Shown: positions 36,241 through 49,557, numbered from the stretch's first letter. The stretch is DNA of 64,000 bases from Setophaga petechia (GCA_024362935.1 JANCRA010000003.1:46475844-46539843); one strand, 5' to 3'. Notes: generated from the letters alone by a model not told the origin. Program-made: numbers and translations.

Positions 36241-39200
36241 CTGGAACAGTTGTTTTCATGTGTCCTTGGGTACCTGAACATCTCAGTCCGTGTGATGTTA
36301 CAAACTAGCTGCTGTAGCTCTGTCACAATTTTCTACTTGAAATAAGAAGCCTTGTTATAATCCCCCTTTTAATTCTTTCCAATTATTAAAAAAAGTAACC
36401 AATGTTTTGATAGACTGAATAAACACCCTATTTGAACAAAGGTCTTTCACCTCCTTATTAATCAGCAAAACCAAGACTAACACTCACTCTTGTCAGTTGA
36501 GATGAAGAAATTGCTAGACATCAATAAACATTTCTCAGCCAAAGTTATAGGAGCTCAACATCTTTCAATGAGAAGGAATACATTTTTTTAAAATTAAGTT
36601 TCCAGTTAACATATGTAAAATCACACCTCAAGCTTTTTTCCCCAACCTTTTCTTTTTGCATCTCGTTTTTGTTTCTGTCAACATTGTAACATAAACCATC
36701 TGAAAAGTTTAAAACTAACCAGTTCTAGGCAGTGGGTGAAACCACAGCATGTTAACTGACAGGAGGTTTTGGCTTGGTCTTGATCTTTAAGCATCTATTA
36801 CTCAGCTGCTGTTTCTCTGCAGCAGGGGCTGGAACATTCACAGACTTCAGTCCAAAATTCCTGGTTTCCTATTAGGTGCTGCTTAAGCATGTTTTTTTCT
36901 TGATTTGGTTGTTTCTTTAATAACTACACCATCCTTGTATTCCACGTTGCCCACCTGAATACAACCAGTGCTAATTGACACTTACTGCAGCCTCATTGAA
37001 CACTGATTGTTCAAATCACAGCACACACGGCTGTGATGTCACTTGACAGAGCTGTCCCCATCTGACAGGCATCAGAGCTGGGACAGAGATGATGAACAGA
37101 AGACATGGCTACTAAGAAATTAAGGTAAAGCAGAAGAAATACAAATGTGATATCTCTTAAGTATTAGCCAGTTCTCCTTCAGTCAAATAGAAAGCTATTT
37201 TCAAAACACTGAAGTATTTTTCCTATGGCATATAATCCACTGCCAACTCCAGTACAAGAGATTTTGTTCTAGAAGAATCTGAAGCGTAAAAGAATAAAAG
37301 CTTATAAAATATATATCCTTGTCTGTGTTGGAAACAGCACAATTCCAAACCAGAGACTAATGCTGAAATACAATCCAGGGGCTGTGCTTCCATTCATAAA
37401 CTGTTCCATTTGAACACAGGGTCTGGAATGAATTTTATCCTCATGTTCAACCAGAGAGCCACAATTTATTACAGTGCTGCACTTTTCAGTTTCAAAATCA
37501 TATCCCTAACATTTTTTTCTGTCAAGTCCAATGGAGATTAGCAGACCTTTCAATCAGGATCATCCATAAAGAGAAAATACAGCAGAATCCGACTACCCAG
37601 AGACATGAAGAGTCCAGTTATGTACCACATGGCTAAAAGAAAAGAAAACCTACTGTGCACACACAGCTTCAACAGTCTGAGCTAGAAAGGCATCAGAAAG
37701 GCCCTTTCCTTAGTAACAGCATAAGTGGTATCTCAAATTTTTAGCTCAGTAACAGCATAAGTGGGGTCTCAGACTTTGGCTCTGTCTTTGAGTTACCACT
37801 AGACTGTCTGTGCAGCAGCCCAGCTCCATTACTCCTGTGTAAAATCACAGTAATGCTCTCTGACAACTTCAAACCCCCAAAAAATAACCAGTGCTTCCCA
37901 GTCATTGCATATTCTGCAGCTAAGATGTGCCACAGAGGTACAGGCTTATTTACACCAGCTAAACTTTGAGCTGTTTCAGGAGCCTCCTTAGGGTTCTCTA
38001 GGTAATGATTACCTCTGATATTCAAATCTAAAGGAATTTAGGATTCAGCAACACTGGTATGACCAATTTCAATCTATAGGGTCACTGCTTTTTGCAGCAG
38101 TTGTCTACAGTTTTCCAGTGTCTTAAAATATTTCTCGGGCAAAAAGACCACTCCAAAAAATGCAGCAGAGCTGAATGCATTTTCATTGATACTTCTCCAC
38201 ATACAGCAAGATAAAAGAAGCATCTGCTGTCAGTATACAACCAGGTAAAAGCAATTTCAATAATTACAAAAACATCCAATCAGCTTCTGGGCTAGAACAA
38301 TTTTCTCTGGAAAAAGGGAAGGGAAATTGGTGACATGGTCCTTCAGCCCAAGGAAGTGATCCAGCAATCCAATCTGTGATTTAACGCATCATTTTTAAAT
38401 ACTAGTTTTTCTCACAGATCTTATTGCACCAGAAATCTCTGGGTTGATCATTATATACTCATACCACACCACAAATCAGATTTTCACAGTACATAGAGAA
38501 GTAGAAACTAGACTTCAGTTAACATAAACCATTAAATAAAGACAAAGAAAATTATCACAGCCATCAGGTACAGAATTCTTACAAAGTAAAATTTATTAAT
38601 CTGTTAAGTATTAACCAAACTTTGACATTCCAGTAAAAAGCTTTCCATTTGATAAGTCAAAGCCACTACTACATCCCCTTTGCATTGCATTCACATATTT
38701 TATCTACCTGGTCACCTAATAGAACAGTCTAGATCCCTTCAAACCTTCCACCTCTCTTTGACTAACACTGAGCAGTCATTTGGCAGCATGGATGACAATT
38801 TACAATGAGCCCTGCTTTGACTAGAGCTGCTGCAGAATATCTTTTTAAAACTCATCTCTGGGTAGCTCTGTTTGTGACTAAGAAGCATTTTTAACACAGC
38901 TAACAGCCCCAGTGAGATGCTTCACCATCTATTTTGGAAGGCAATATGCCAAGAGAGCTGTGGTGCATTTTCAATCATCTCTTGGCTACTGCTTCTTCCA
39001 AAGTTGCTGTCCAAAGACAGCCAAAACCAAGTTCTATGAATCACTGCTTGAATGAGATCTAATTATTCAATTAGTTTTAATGCCTTTCTCTTCCTTGTTT
39101 CTTGACAGCCTTACACACCTCTTGCCCTTCAGGGCATTTGTCCACATGTCTTTCCCACAATAGGAAATGCAGGCAATTTCCTTCCCATCCATAACAGCTT

Positions 39201-40905
39201 CCAGATTAAGAAGAGAACTGAATACAGTATCCTGCACATCCCCTTTGAATATAGTCCTTTTTTCCTAGGGAGAGAGGAAGAATAAAAATCTGTATAATCA
39301 CCTACTCACAGACACACTTTGCTGAGACCTGATCTGCTGCTTTGTGTACACCACAGATTTATTGCAAGTTAACTCCCTCACAAAGATATTTGTCACATTT
39401 ATTCACCTGAATGCATAAGATTATTAATAAAGCCTCAACTATAAAACTGCAAATAGATGATACACTATCTAGGTGGAAGTGGGGGAAACTTAACACTTAG
39501 CTGTGAAACATGAACTGCTTCAAAAAGGGTATTGGTTGGAAGGCTTTGATGATGAGGAAAGGAAAAAGAGAAAAATCTCCTAATTCTCCACCTTACTCCT
39601 TATGAGTCACACTATTTCTTGTTTTGCCTACTACTAAATTAATACAAAAATAATCCGTTTCAGAGCAACGTTGTCTGCTTTCTCCCTGTGTAACTACACA
39701 CAAAAGAAACAATAATGAATGGTGTAACAAAGATTTACAGCAAATTCGTAGCTATCTGTTCATCTCAATCACCAAGACAGTTGCTTGACAGTTGCAATGA
39801 CTCAGTTGCTTTTACAGGAATACTGTCTAGGGCTCAGACTCATTTTTCTGGGGGATGATTTTCAAGGTAGAATGAAAACTGCAAGCTAGGATGCAGCCAG
39901 CTGAGAAACAAAGCACTTTTTCACAATTCTGCTTTTCCACTTCCCCACCTGAACTGCCAAAAGGAATGTGCTGGTTGTAGAAAAATAACAGAAATGCAAA
40001 CTTCCCATTGAGATACAGGATGGAGAGATTTTGTAAGTGCTGCACTTTTAACCACAGATTTGTGACAGGACTGGGAGAAAGTGGTGAGCAAATTGATATA
40101 CATTGACTCATTCACCTTTCCTTTTCACCAAAAGATAGTTAATGGCTCTTGAGAATCAAAGAAGAGCTAAAGCCAGAAAAAGGCAATATTCTACTCAGTT
40201 TAACAATGGTGATTATCAGGCCTGAACTTTACTAACCCAGTTATTATTACACCCACTACCTCAGAAACACAGAAAGGCTTAGCCTAGTGAGCACTATACA
40301 AACAAAACTCAAAACGTTGGTCTCACTTGAGTAGGTTCTCTTCAAACACTGTGGCAATTGGAGTTTGCTGTGATGTCACCCACACAATTTCTTACACCAT
40401 CCCTGCAAAGGTGCAATGGAAGAGGTACATTGCTGGGACTGGCTGTTACCAGGAGACAAAGAAAACTTTGCAGTAAACTTCATGAGTCACCTCATGCTTC
40501 ATTTTGCTGTAATTTTGCAAAAGAATATACAACATGATTGGTAATGCTGCACACCACTGCTGCCAGCAGAGCCTACATACACAGTCATGCCTTATGGAAT
40601 GGTTGTCAGCTCCTTTTGATTGACTGTCCTCAAATGCTGCCTTTTCTACTTTCAATGCCAAAAAACACAACAGAACTTCAATCTTGCATAGAAGTACTTC
40701 ATTCATTAAGCAACACCCTGTCCTTAAGAAGACTTTTTCCTCTTTCTCAAAAAAGAGATTTGAATTTTTTTAAAATGTAAAACAAAGGTGTTTCCTCCCC
40801 CAATACCCAGCTGTGCTGAGGTGCATAGCATCCTTTGAGAACAAACCCATTTGCATCCCTGGTCTTTCAACTTCCCACTGACTGTGCCTGGTGTGTCAAA
40901 AAGTT
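36241..40905. other. Non-coding DNA, no gene seen
   Basis: No open frame exceeds about 95 codons. The only structure noted is a diverged tandem duplication of 36 bp at 37712-37783. The interval is AT-rich, with no CpG cluster and no recognisable repeat family. Confidence 0.68.
37712..37783. repeat. 36-bp tandem duplication, partly diverged
   Basis: AGTAACAGCATAAGTGG is identical at 37712-37728 and 37748-37764. The following bases (TCTCAAATTTTTAGCTC versus TCTCAGACTTTGGCTC) are clearly related. The whole is two copies of a unit of about 36 bp. Confidence 0.85.
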
Positions 40906-41128
40906 TATGGAATTATCAAATTGTATGGATTAGAAGGGACCTTTAAAGATTATTTAGTTCCAACTTCCCTGTCATGGATAGGGACTGCTTCCACTAGCCC
41001 AGGTTCCTCAAAGTCCCATCCAACCAGGCCTGCAACACTTCCAGGGATGGGGCATCCACATCTTCACTGGGCAACCTGCTCCAGGGTCTCACCACTCTCT
41101 CAGAAACTAGAATTTGCTATTTGTACAT
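40906..41128 (-). mobile_element. CR1 LINE 3' fragment, minus orientation
   Basis: The plus strand shows AGAAGGGACCTTTAAAGA, TTAGTTCCAACTTCCCTG, CAAAGTCCCATCCAACCAGG, ACACTTCCAGGGATGGGGCA and GGGCAACCTGCTCCAGGGTC in order. This is the reverse complement of a CR1 3' region of a different subfamily from the copy at 36107. The terminal short repeats at the 40906 end are decayed. There is no coding potential. Confidence 0.93.
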
Positions 41129-41411
41129 GACAAAATTTTGTCTGAGAGACATCCTGCTTCCTTTTTCTTTGGCATCCTGAGTGTAGCACCAGGATTTAAC
41201 TCATGGTCTGATAGAGAGACCTAGGTTCTAGCACTTCAGTTTAAAAAAAAAAGCTCCAATACCTGCCAATATTAGCAAAGCTGCATCCTGTCTGCAATTC
41301 CCCACAGAGATGGACTGAATGCTCCTAAGCAGATCTGATTCTGTTCAGGAAAGGGCAATTATGCATCACAGCACACACCACAGCATAGGTTGCAGTTGAG
41401 AGGGCCACCAT
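41129..41411. other. Non-coding spacer between a CR1 copy and a candidate LTR
   Basis: The spacer is short unique sequence with an A run near 41243 and no recognisable feature. The lower edge of the LTR may lie slightly inside it. Confidence 0.5.
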
Positions 41412-41546
41412 ACACAGAGTGTAATTATACAATACCAGAAAGCTTCAGCTCACACAGAGTAACACCTTACCATATCAGAAGACCTCACGTGTCTGCCCAC
41501 CCAGAGTAACACCATCCCACCTCAAAGGGCTTCAAGCCTCTGCCCG
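41412..41546. repeat. Degenerate tandem repeat, units of about 40-48 bp, 3 copies
   Basis: Units begin ACACAGAGTGTAAT (41412), ACACAGAGTAACACC (41452) and ACCCAGAGTAACACC (41499). Each is followed by an ACC-ATC/CA-AG-CCT pattern, and the last two end TCTGCCC. The first unit is shorter and more diverged. The repeats lie where the transcribed part of the candidate LTR would be. Confidence 0.7.
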
Positions 41547-41564
41547 ACTTGTTCTTCAGCCCAA

Positions 41565-41575
41565 CCTTTCATACC
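41565..41575 (-). promoter_or_regulatory. TATA-like box of candidate LTR
   Basis: On the minus strand the bases read GGTATGAAAGG, one change from a canonical TATAAAAG box. It sits about 50 bp downstream of the CCAAT motif at 41623-41630, the usual spacing. Confidence 0.4.
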
Positions 41576-41622
41576 CCTCATGCTGATGCACTGCACCTGT
41601 GTGCCCTCTGTTCCCTTTGGTG

Positions 41623-41630
41623 ATTGGTCA
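41623..41630 (-). promoter_or_regulatory. CCAAT box of candidate LTR
   Basis: TGACCAAT on the minus strand is an NF-Y-type CCAAT motif. It lies upstream of the TATA-like box with promoter-like spacing. Confidence 0.4.
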
Positions 41631-42073
41631 GCAACACCTCAGCACCCCATGGCTCATCACCTCCAACACTGCTCACCTGCTGCTCACAGCTGCAGCCCCT
41701 TGGGGATGGGGCTCAGCCACAGCCCCACTCCCAATTCCCACAGTTTGTGTACCTACAGTTATGTTCTACTTCAAAAAGCTCTCCTCCTTTTTATAAGTCA
41801 TATTATCTTATTTATACAACTATTCTTTCCCTTCTTTTGTGTTCCCTGCATAGAAGGGGCAAATACTGGTATTACAGATCCTTCTAGGAATCAAGATTGA
41901 TAAGTACATGATAGAAAGAGAGTTCTCCATGTCTATAATTTTATCTTTTTGTTTTCTCCATGTTTTTTATGTATGAGTGTGATTTGTCATAGAACATATT
42001 AATAGATAACCTACAGATAACAAGTGGTTGCAGACTGCTGCATCTTGTGGTGTTCAGAGTAATTTCAAAGGGA

Positions 42074-42093
42074 GATATTAGCTGATATTAGCT
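42074..42093. repeat. 10-bp perfect tandem duplication
   Basis: GATATTAGCT occurs twice in direct succession and is followed by GA, the start of a third unit. Confidence 0.85.
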
Positions 42094-45000
42094 GAATTTA
42101 AATGACATGCTCTTGCTATTTTTTTTATGTAACTGCAAGAGAACAAGTCTAACTGCTCACCCCCCAGGGTTAACCCTGGCCAACATAGCTATCTGAATTT
42201 CTGTAACTGTTCTGCAAAAAAGTCAGTTTGATTCAATGGTGCCCAACCCTCCCTGTAGAACCTCCACTGGTGCTTTGATCTCCAGAACTTTAATCTGACC
42301 TTTAGAGCTTACTTGGTCCCCAAAACAACAAACAAAACTTCTTAACAAATGGAAAATGTATTGAGTCAGCACTGGTTCAGCCCCACACAGGAGGTACTGC
42401 AAATTACAGAGAAATGTAGCCAGTCATGGCTGGGTGCTTCACACACAAAGAGCAGTCGGTCAGTAACAAAGAGCAGGAAGAATAACTTTCTCTCCTTATC
42501 CATATGCTTTCCTGACTAGGGCCCACAGGGGATTTGCTGATAAAACACAACTTTGTCACATTTGTCAGACCTGAGCCTGTCATGGAAACATAACTGATGG
42601 GACAATCTTTAATGAGCCACTGTCACAAGGGCAATCTGTCCAAGGCAAGAGCTGCTGCTCCAGTTCAGCAGTGAAACAGCCCAGCAGGTCCCAGTATCTC
42701 CCCACTGCCACAAGCGTCCTGGACTGTTTTGTTTTGGGAACACCAAAATGTCCATGATAGTGAAAAAATCTGTTACAGGATTCCCTGTCTACAAAGTCTG
42801 CTTTTAAATCAGATTATAAGCAAATATTGCAATGATAAGTGTTGAAATGATAAGCTGAGCCAGAAGCCTGGGTTTTGACTTTGCCCACCACAGAAAAGCC
42901 AGAAGAATAATTATATTTTAACAATGTTCTCTCAACTCCTTCACAATATCAGCTGGCTTTTTCCTGCCCTGTTCCTCCAGCTATTTCCTAGCATTTCCCT
43001 TTTCCACTCAGACTCAAGAGCAGTTGACTGTTCCCTCACTGCAAGCAACAGGTTTCTCCTTTTCTCATGACAAATCATTTTTTAATAGTAAACACTTTGA
43101 TGCTTCCAGAAGCCAGCACATCATTTGGCACCAATACAGGTGGTAAAATCTCACCCTTCTCAGGAACCAGTGGCATTTCACTTTGGAGTCTGTCCTGTCA
43201 CTGTGACCTTGAGGGACTCTCGATCCCAGATCTTCAAGTCAGCCCAGGGGCACTGCTGCTGTAGCCAAGATCTCACCAGAAATGCAGCTGCCAAAATGAC
43301 ATTACACACCTGATAGAGCTCAGCAAGAGGCTGAGAGAATTCACCTAATGCAGCGTGGTTTTGCACATGGAAATACTGAGGTAGAGAAAAAGGAATTTTT
43401 TCAGGATTTCAGGACATCTCACAGCCTAACTGGAGCAGCCATTCCCTGACAGAGTCACAAGCACTGGGAACTGCTGATAAGGTGCTGCATGCTGATGACC
43501 TCGGGCTGCTTTTTAAATGCCCAGCTCTTGCAGATGGTTATTGACCCCAGGAGGCATCCTGTGCTACTGCAGTACACAGCACCAAGTCAGGCTGACATTC
43601 GTGTACTGAGTCATGCCTACATTTGTTTTCTGCTGTCATACACATCAGCCAATAGTAAATAACTCACAGCAGGGACCTCAGCTCATGATGTGTTTCAGCA
43701 GAAACCTGGTTAATGTGTTCATAGGAGAGGAGAGCATGTAAAATCTGACAGCACATTCTACTGTGCACTGAGATTGGAGCAGAAAAGGGCATAACTGGCT
43801 GATGGGTTCTCTGCTCAACCAGCTTGGATAACAGCCCCCTCACCATGAAAAGAGCTCGAGGCATGATTTTGCCTTTTGTGCAGTGCCTCTCTTCACTCTG
43901 ACCTTCTGTGACTCCTGCCCTTCTGGAGTCTCCCACAGGAAGGTCAGGGGGAACAGGCCCATGAAAGGAAGTGACATTTCAACATTATAGCAGAGGCTTG
44001 ATGCTGAAGGAGGCAGAAGGCCTAAATGGATCATTTCCAGGGACAGGACTGGCTCTCCTTCTCCACTGAAGCCTAAGGTCAGGGCAAGAGTATAGTAACT
44101 GTGCCTCAGCTGCCCAGGCTGTGAGCAGTGCCTTGCTTCCAAGTGGCACACAAGGGCAGTGCTTTCCACAGGAAATGAAAGGGGTGACCAGACATCACTG
44201 AAAAACCAATGTCTGCTCTTAGATCTTCCTTCCCTTCCAAAAGCCCATCTGCTGCCCTGAGTGCAGCAGAGTCAGTACAACAGTGAAACCCAGTCTGATG
44301 CACAGGAGAGCAGCTCTAATCCAGAGCATCAGCTGATTACACAGAGCATAGCCATTGTCCAAAGTAGTTTTATTTTCACTCTTCCCCTCTGAAACCAACT
44401 TGACTCTTCTCCAAAACCCAGCACCAGAATGAGTCACTTGAAATTATCTTTTAGGTGGGTTTTTAAAGGCTGAGTTGCAATAGAGCCCCTGCCCTGTGAC
44501 AGCATGCCAGGAAACCCCTGGGAACTCTCCCAGAAAGCTGTGAGGGAATGAATGCAAAACAGGCTGAGCTGTTCAGCTTCTCACCTCCCCCAGCATGGGC
44601 TTGAACATGTTGACAGCAGGGTGGTATGAAGAAGGTTTTGTCCCCTACAAATCTTTTGGATAAACAAGATTGTGCTCTACATCAGAAATCTCTTTTTAAC
44701 TTCAGTCAATATTTTCTTGGCTTGCTACTTTTGACAATCATGAAACAGCTCTCTCTGGAATACGCCATTCAAATTAATCAGCTGTCAGCTATTCTTTTAA
44801 AACTAATAATAGAAGGTCTGCATGAGCCTGTGAGAGACTGAAACACAGGAATGTGAGTTGTGCAGCTGCAAATGTTTCTATACTGCTGTAGCTCAAATTG
44901 CTTTTTGCTCTCTACCCAGAAGGCATGAAACAGCATTGTAGGGAACAGGTTCTGGACTGACAAAATTGCCCAGCTATCCTCAGCATGCCCCATAAATGTG

Positions 45001-46020
45001 GTAAATGTTTAGTGACACCTTTTAACTTTCAAGGAAGCTTTAAAGACAGGAGGGATGGTCATAAACCAACAGGCTCAGCTGGCCCAGGAGCACAGATAAT
45101 TTGATGGCTTGTATCCTTTGGATGCCAGCTGCACAGGGGATGCCAGACTATGCTCTTGCCATGGGCAGAAGTTTTAGCCTCCAATTCATCTTCTTGTCAT
45201 CAAACTGCAACAGGATGAGCAAAAAGGGTTCCAGGAGGAAACACTGCCTCTGAGAGGGTTGGGAAACAGGGCTCCTTTGAACAGCCCCTTGACTACAGCA
45301 GTTTGGCTCCAAGTGGGCAGAGAAGATTATTGTTACATGAGGCTTGAACTCAGAATAAGAGCTGGCACTGGAGAAAAGCCAACTGCAACACTCCTGTAAC
45401 TGCTTAGGGGACTCTGTTGTCACAAGAAACTGAGGAACAACTGGGAGGCTCTGTTAAAAAAGCATTCAGGTTTGCAAAGCCTGATGAAGGAACAAGAGCA
45501 GCACCTGCTTCTTCCAGGTCTGCCCAAAGCTAGTACCACCTGGGGACTTGCTTCTACCAGCAGTGAGTCCATTTTCAGCCTGAAGCAATACTTTTAAAAG
45601 CCTCTCAGGCTTTTAAGAGAAAGAAACAGTTTAAATCCCAGACCGGAAGCCTTAATTATAATGGAGTTGTGTGAAAGTTGCCAGATCTTGCCCTGCTCTG
45701 TGATCAGGGCTGTGCCAAGAGTCTGCTTTGTGTCACACTAGCAACTGTGCTAAGTTCAGCAAAGTAACTGGGTCAGAGATGCACAGCCAGAAGAGAGATC
45801 ACTGATTAGCACTAATGAGAGCCTGCACTGCAGAGCAGAATGACAGTGCCATCCTGTCGAGGCTCTTGCTGTAATTAAAGGCAGCCATACCCATCTCCAG
45901 CCTGAGCTGCACAGAACAGATCTTTTTGTGTGTCACATTTTACACCTTGGGAAGTCGCTCATGACCAGAAAACAGAACATGAGAGGAAACAACTGAGAAC
46001 TCATTGTTCATACTGCTGGA

Positions 46021-46066
46021 ATTGAAATTAACTTATAGAAAAGTTATTGAAATTAACTTATAGAAA
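46021..46066. repeat. Exact 21-bp repeat with 25-bp period
   Basis: ATTGAAATTAACTTATAGAA plus one further A is identical at 46021-46041 and 46046-46066, with AGTT between. It is a recent tandem duplication. Confidence 0.94.
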
Positions 46067-47891
46067 GATCTGAGCATCACCATGAGCAGCTCCACCAAAC
46101 ATGCAGCATCATTGTTTTCAATCAATTAATTCAACCTATAATGGGCATAAGGTTACAGATGAAGAATACTGATCTCATGTTCAAGAATTTAATGGTACAT
46201 CTGTCTACAACCAGGTGCTCTGAAGATCAACCTTCAACAGAAACAGCAGAAACAAAGAAAACTACAGAATTTTTCCAATGTCTTACAGCCTTTCCCTAAG
46301 AAGAAAAATAGAAAGGACTAAGAGCAGAAACTGATATTGAATTGTATGAAGTCAGTCCTAGGCTTCTAGCTAGCCTCAGCTGATTTGCAAAGCAGTGTAT
46401 TTCTAAGTAATAAAGACAAATGCATCAGGGTAGCAGTTAACTTGGAATTGACCTCAATAGACAACACAAACATCTGCTATCAGCCTATGGATAGAGGGTG
46501 TACAAGGAGTTAGAAGACAGGATCTATGCAAGATGAAACAAGCAATTAAAACGCTTCCCTCAGAATACAAAAATTACTCTATAGACAGTCAAGAACAGAG
46601 AACAAAAAAAATTCTACTGTGTCCCTTCACTTTCCTTCTAAGTACAGTGAGACAGAAAGCAATTAATCCCACCAAAGAACCTCACCAATGTCTCTTGAAA
46701 ACTCAGAGCCACTGGCTATCCAGACAGAATATTGACATTCAGCCCCTGGCAGAAACATGGTGGACACTGGGGACCAGTGAGGAGATTTATGTCCGGACAA
46801 CACAAAGCAACTGTCTTTGAAATACAGACATGTATGCATTTATAAAGTGACAACTACAGAAAGCTCTAAGTGCTGAGCTAAGGACCTGTCCAGAGGTGCT
46901 GTGTTGAGCACAGAGCTGTTACACCTGCACAGACTCCTGCCTTGTCAGCTATACCAGCAGCCTTCCTGAATTGCTCACTCCCTCAATAGATGAAAAAAAC
47001 AATGGGTCAATCTTGCTACAATTGTAGTTACAAATACATTATAATTTTTATTAGTATCTCCTACTTGTAAGGTATACATAGCATAACATATGAAAACTTC
47101 ATTTGAAACCATTCAGAAAGCTAGAACATATGGAAATTATCTTAAAGGACCAAGGGAATGATACCTTGTATCATTTTTCAAAGTAACTTGCAAATGCTAC
47201 AGCACAGACCATTAGGGGAAATGCCACTCAGCCAGAAACTCTAGGAGAGAATTCACCAGGCTTCCTGCTGCGTCACAGCAAACAGAGACACACCAAAAAC
47301 CCACTGCTGCCTTTGGAATACCCAGCTTGGAACACCTTGCAGAGACCTCTCAGGATTCCCAGGATGATCATCTGTAAATGTAAGCACTTAAAAGCAGCAG
47401 TTCTAACACTGAAAATCATTAGATTTGTCTGTCTTAGAAATTTCAGGGACTAATAGCATTTTCCCTCAAATGAACCTTGAAATTGGAAAATAATCACAGT
47501 ATTCCTTCTTAAGGAGGGAGATGGTTCAAATTAGCACACCAGCTCCACAGATATTTAATTTCTAGTCAAAAATAGCACAAGGACTTCTTATTAAACTGGT
47601 CCCAGCCATCAAAGAGATTAATTATTTTTTTTCCAAACCAGGCTATTGAAATTTGCTAACAGCAGTATTTATTTATGGAATCAAGCTGGTAGGCAAGAGG
47701 TGGACACAAAGTGTTAGGCAGGCCTGATGAGCCCTCAGTTTGCAGATGACAGCTGTCAGTTCTGCTCCAGCACAGCCTGCTCGTCCTGCATGAGTGCTCT
47801 GGGGTAGGTCACAACAATGACAGCATTTTTTCCCTAAAGTCTTCCTGGCACTCCCCTCTGAAGCACAGCCCTATAACCAAGGAACAATTTG

Positions 47892-47907
47892 CACACACAC
47901 ACACACA
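47892..47907. repeat. (CA)8 microsatellite
   Basis: Eight uninterrupted CA units are followed by TACT. The array is short, and length polymorphism is possible. Confidence 0.95.
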
Positions 47908-49512
47908 TACTTGTAAACAACAGCCATTTGTGGGGAGGGAGGTGGGATAGAAGGATCTGATTTCCATTCTTTCCCCTCTAGGAAGGTTTGAGGAGAAAGT
48001 GGAGATCAGCATCACCATCATCTCCAGTATGTGTTATTAGCAGCCACGCTGAAGCCAGTCAGCAGCGTCTGGCATTGTTTGGAGAAACACAAAAGACCTT
48101 CTGTTTGGAAAGTTCAAGAAAGAAAAGGCAGAGCCTGTGGCCTGGTCCTGCAGTCAAAAGACTGACACAGAGGCTGGGAAGTTCTCAGGCAGAGGCTGAT
48201 CCCAAGCCCTTTGAAGTTGACGGGAAAACTCCCATGGACTCCATTGAGCTTTGGATCATGCCTGAAATGCACTGAAGGGAACAAAGCAGCATAAAAGTAA
48301 AAATGAGCATCTCCAAAGGGGAATTTAAACAGCACAATGGTGACCTAATATATTCATCATGGTTGCTGATACAATGGTTTCGTGATGCTTGGCAAAGTAG
48401 GATTATATTAAGTTTTTAAGTCTTTTCATTAGGATACAACAGTTGCACACCCATTAGGTATTTTTCTGCTTAAAATTTAAAATTTTCATTTAGAATGCTC
48501 AAAATTATGTCCTAGCATTGAGCATTTAATACAGCATTTAGCAAAAGGAAAGCTGGGAAGGGAAGTCCCTCTCAAATTGCTGAAATTATGAGTTTTCTGC
48601 TTTCTTACCCCACTGTCTTCTCCCTGAAAGGCTGATCTAAAGCTGTGAAATACACAGTCTAGGACTGAAAACCTTATTAAGAACAATGCTGCCAGCATCA
48701 TCTATTCATGAGCAGCCGCTTCAGAGAGGGCCCAACCCAGAAGAAACTCTATAGCAGCACATTCTCCAAACAATTACTAAAGGATCCCAAGTGCAGGGAG
48801 GCTCCAAATCCTCTGCTTAATTATGGTTTAATTAATTTTCTCATTAAAGATGAATATAGGAGCATTCAAGATGAAATAAAAGTCCTCTGATTTCTGTAAC
48901 ATTTCCATAATAATTTTCTTGCATATAGGAGTAATCATTGCAGTGAGTTTAAGCTTTGGTGCTGTCTGGGTCCTAAATGGTATTTTCTGGGAATTAATTT
49001 GTTACAAACTTTTTAAAACACTTCTTGTAGCCTTTGCACAAGATTCAACAAAGAGCCAAAGTAACTCCCTTCCCCCCTCCCACCCCAAAAACAAAAAATG
49101 CAGGATGTTTCCTCTTTCCCTGGCTAATAGAATCCAACTGTTGCTGCATGACATCATTCCCCAGAGTTCGGGAATCCAAGCTCACTCCAGCACTCTCGGC
49201 TGGGAGTAAACACCACCACCAATTTAAAAAAAAAATTCAAAAATCATCAGACTTTACAATAGGAGGACATAACATTAAAAAGGCAATTTTTGTTACCTGA
49301 AATTTGGAGCATTTCCCTTTCCACTCCATTCTCAGATTTGTATTTCCCAGACAAAACTCTGTGTTATTATCTGAGGCAATCAGAAAACCAGTCGTTTAGT
49401 GTCTAATACCTGCTGTGCTTCCCATAACTCCTTCATATGACCTCTCTCAGCACTGATTCCAGCTACAATGATTGCAGAGAACACAGACTGGCCAGGCCAG
49501 TTGTCATGGAGA

Positions 49513-49557
49513 TCTCTCTCCCCCCCCTTTTCATAAGCGCGCGCACACACACACACA
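49513..49557. repeat. Polypyrimidine tract followed by (GC)4(AC)6 alternating tract
   Basis: Twenty pyrimidines (CT repeats, then eight C, then T) at 49513-49532 are followed by AAA or AA, and then by 21 bp of strict purine-pyrimidine alternation (49537-49557). The GC part can adopt Z-DNA readily, and the pyrimidine run favours triplex. It is a likely microsatellite and unstable site. Confidence 0.85.

Larger units (their letters stand above)
41412..41765 (-). mobile_element. Candidate degraded solo LTR (minus strand)
   Basis: Read on the minus strand, a GC-richer upstream part (41640-41765, with GGGAGTGGGGCTGTGGCTGA) leads to a CCAAT box (TGACCAAT, 41623-41630). About 50 bp further is a TATA-like GGTATGAAAGG (41565-41575). 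Then come about 30 bp, followed by degenerate tandem units of about 47 bp down to 41412. Core-promoter spacing followed by repeats is typical of avian ERV LTRs, and the string resembles songbird LTRs I have seen, though I cannot name the family. The termini are uncertain. No internal retroviral region is present. An alternative is a fortuitous promoter-like region. Confidence 0.5.
41766..49512. other. Non-coding DNA, no gene seen
   Basis: The longest frame is about 109 codons (43840-44169, minus) and is not recognisable. Structure noted: a 10-bp tandem duplication near 42074-42093, a 25-bp duplication at 46021-46066 and a CA microsatellite at 47892-47907. No transposon was recognised. Confidence 0.65.

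Noticed and set aside
41580..41900. Three overlapping plus-strand frames of 65-106 codons
   Set aside because: They fall antisense to the candidate LTR in a locally GC-richer stretch with fewer stops. They have no protein similarity that I recognise.
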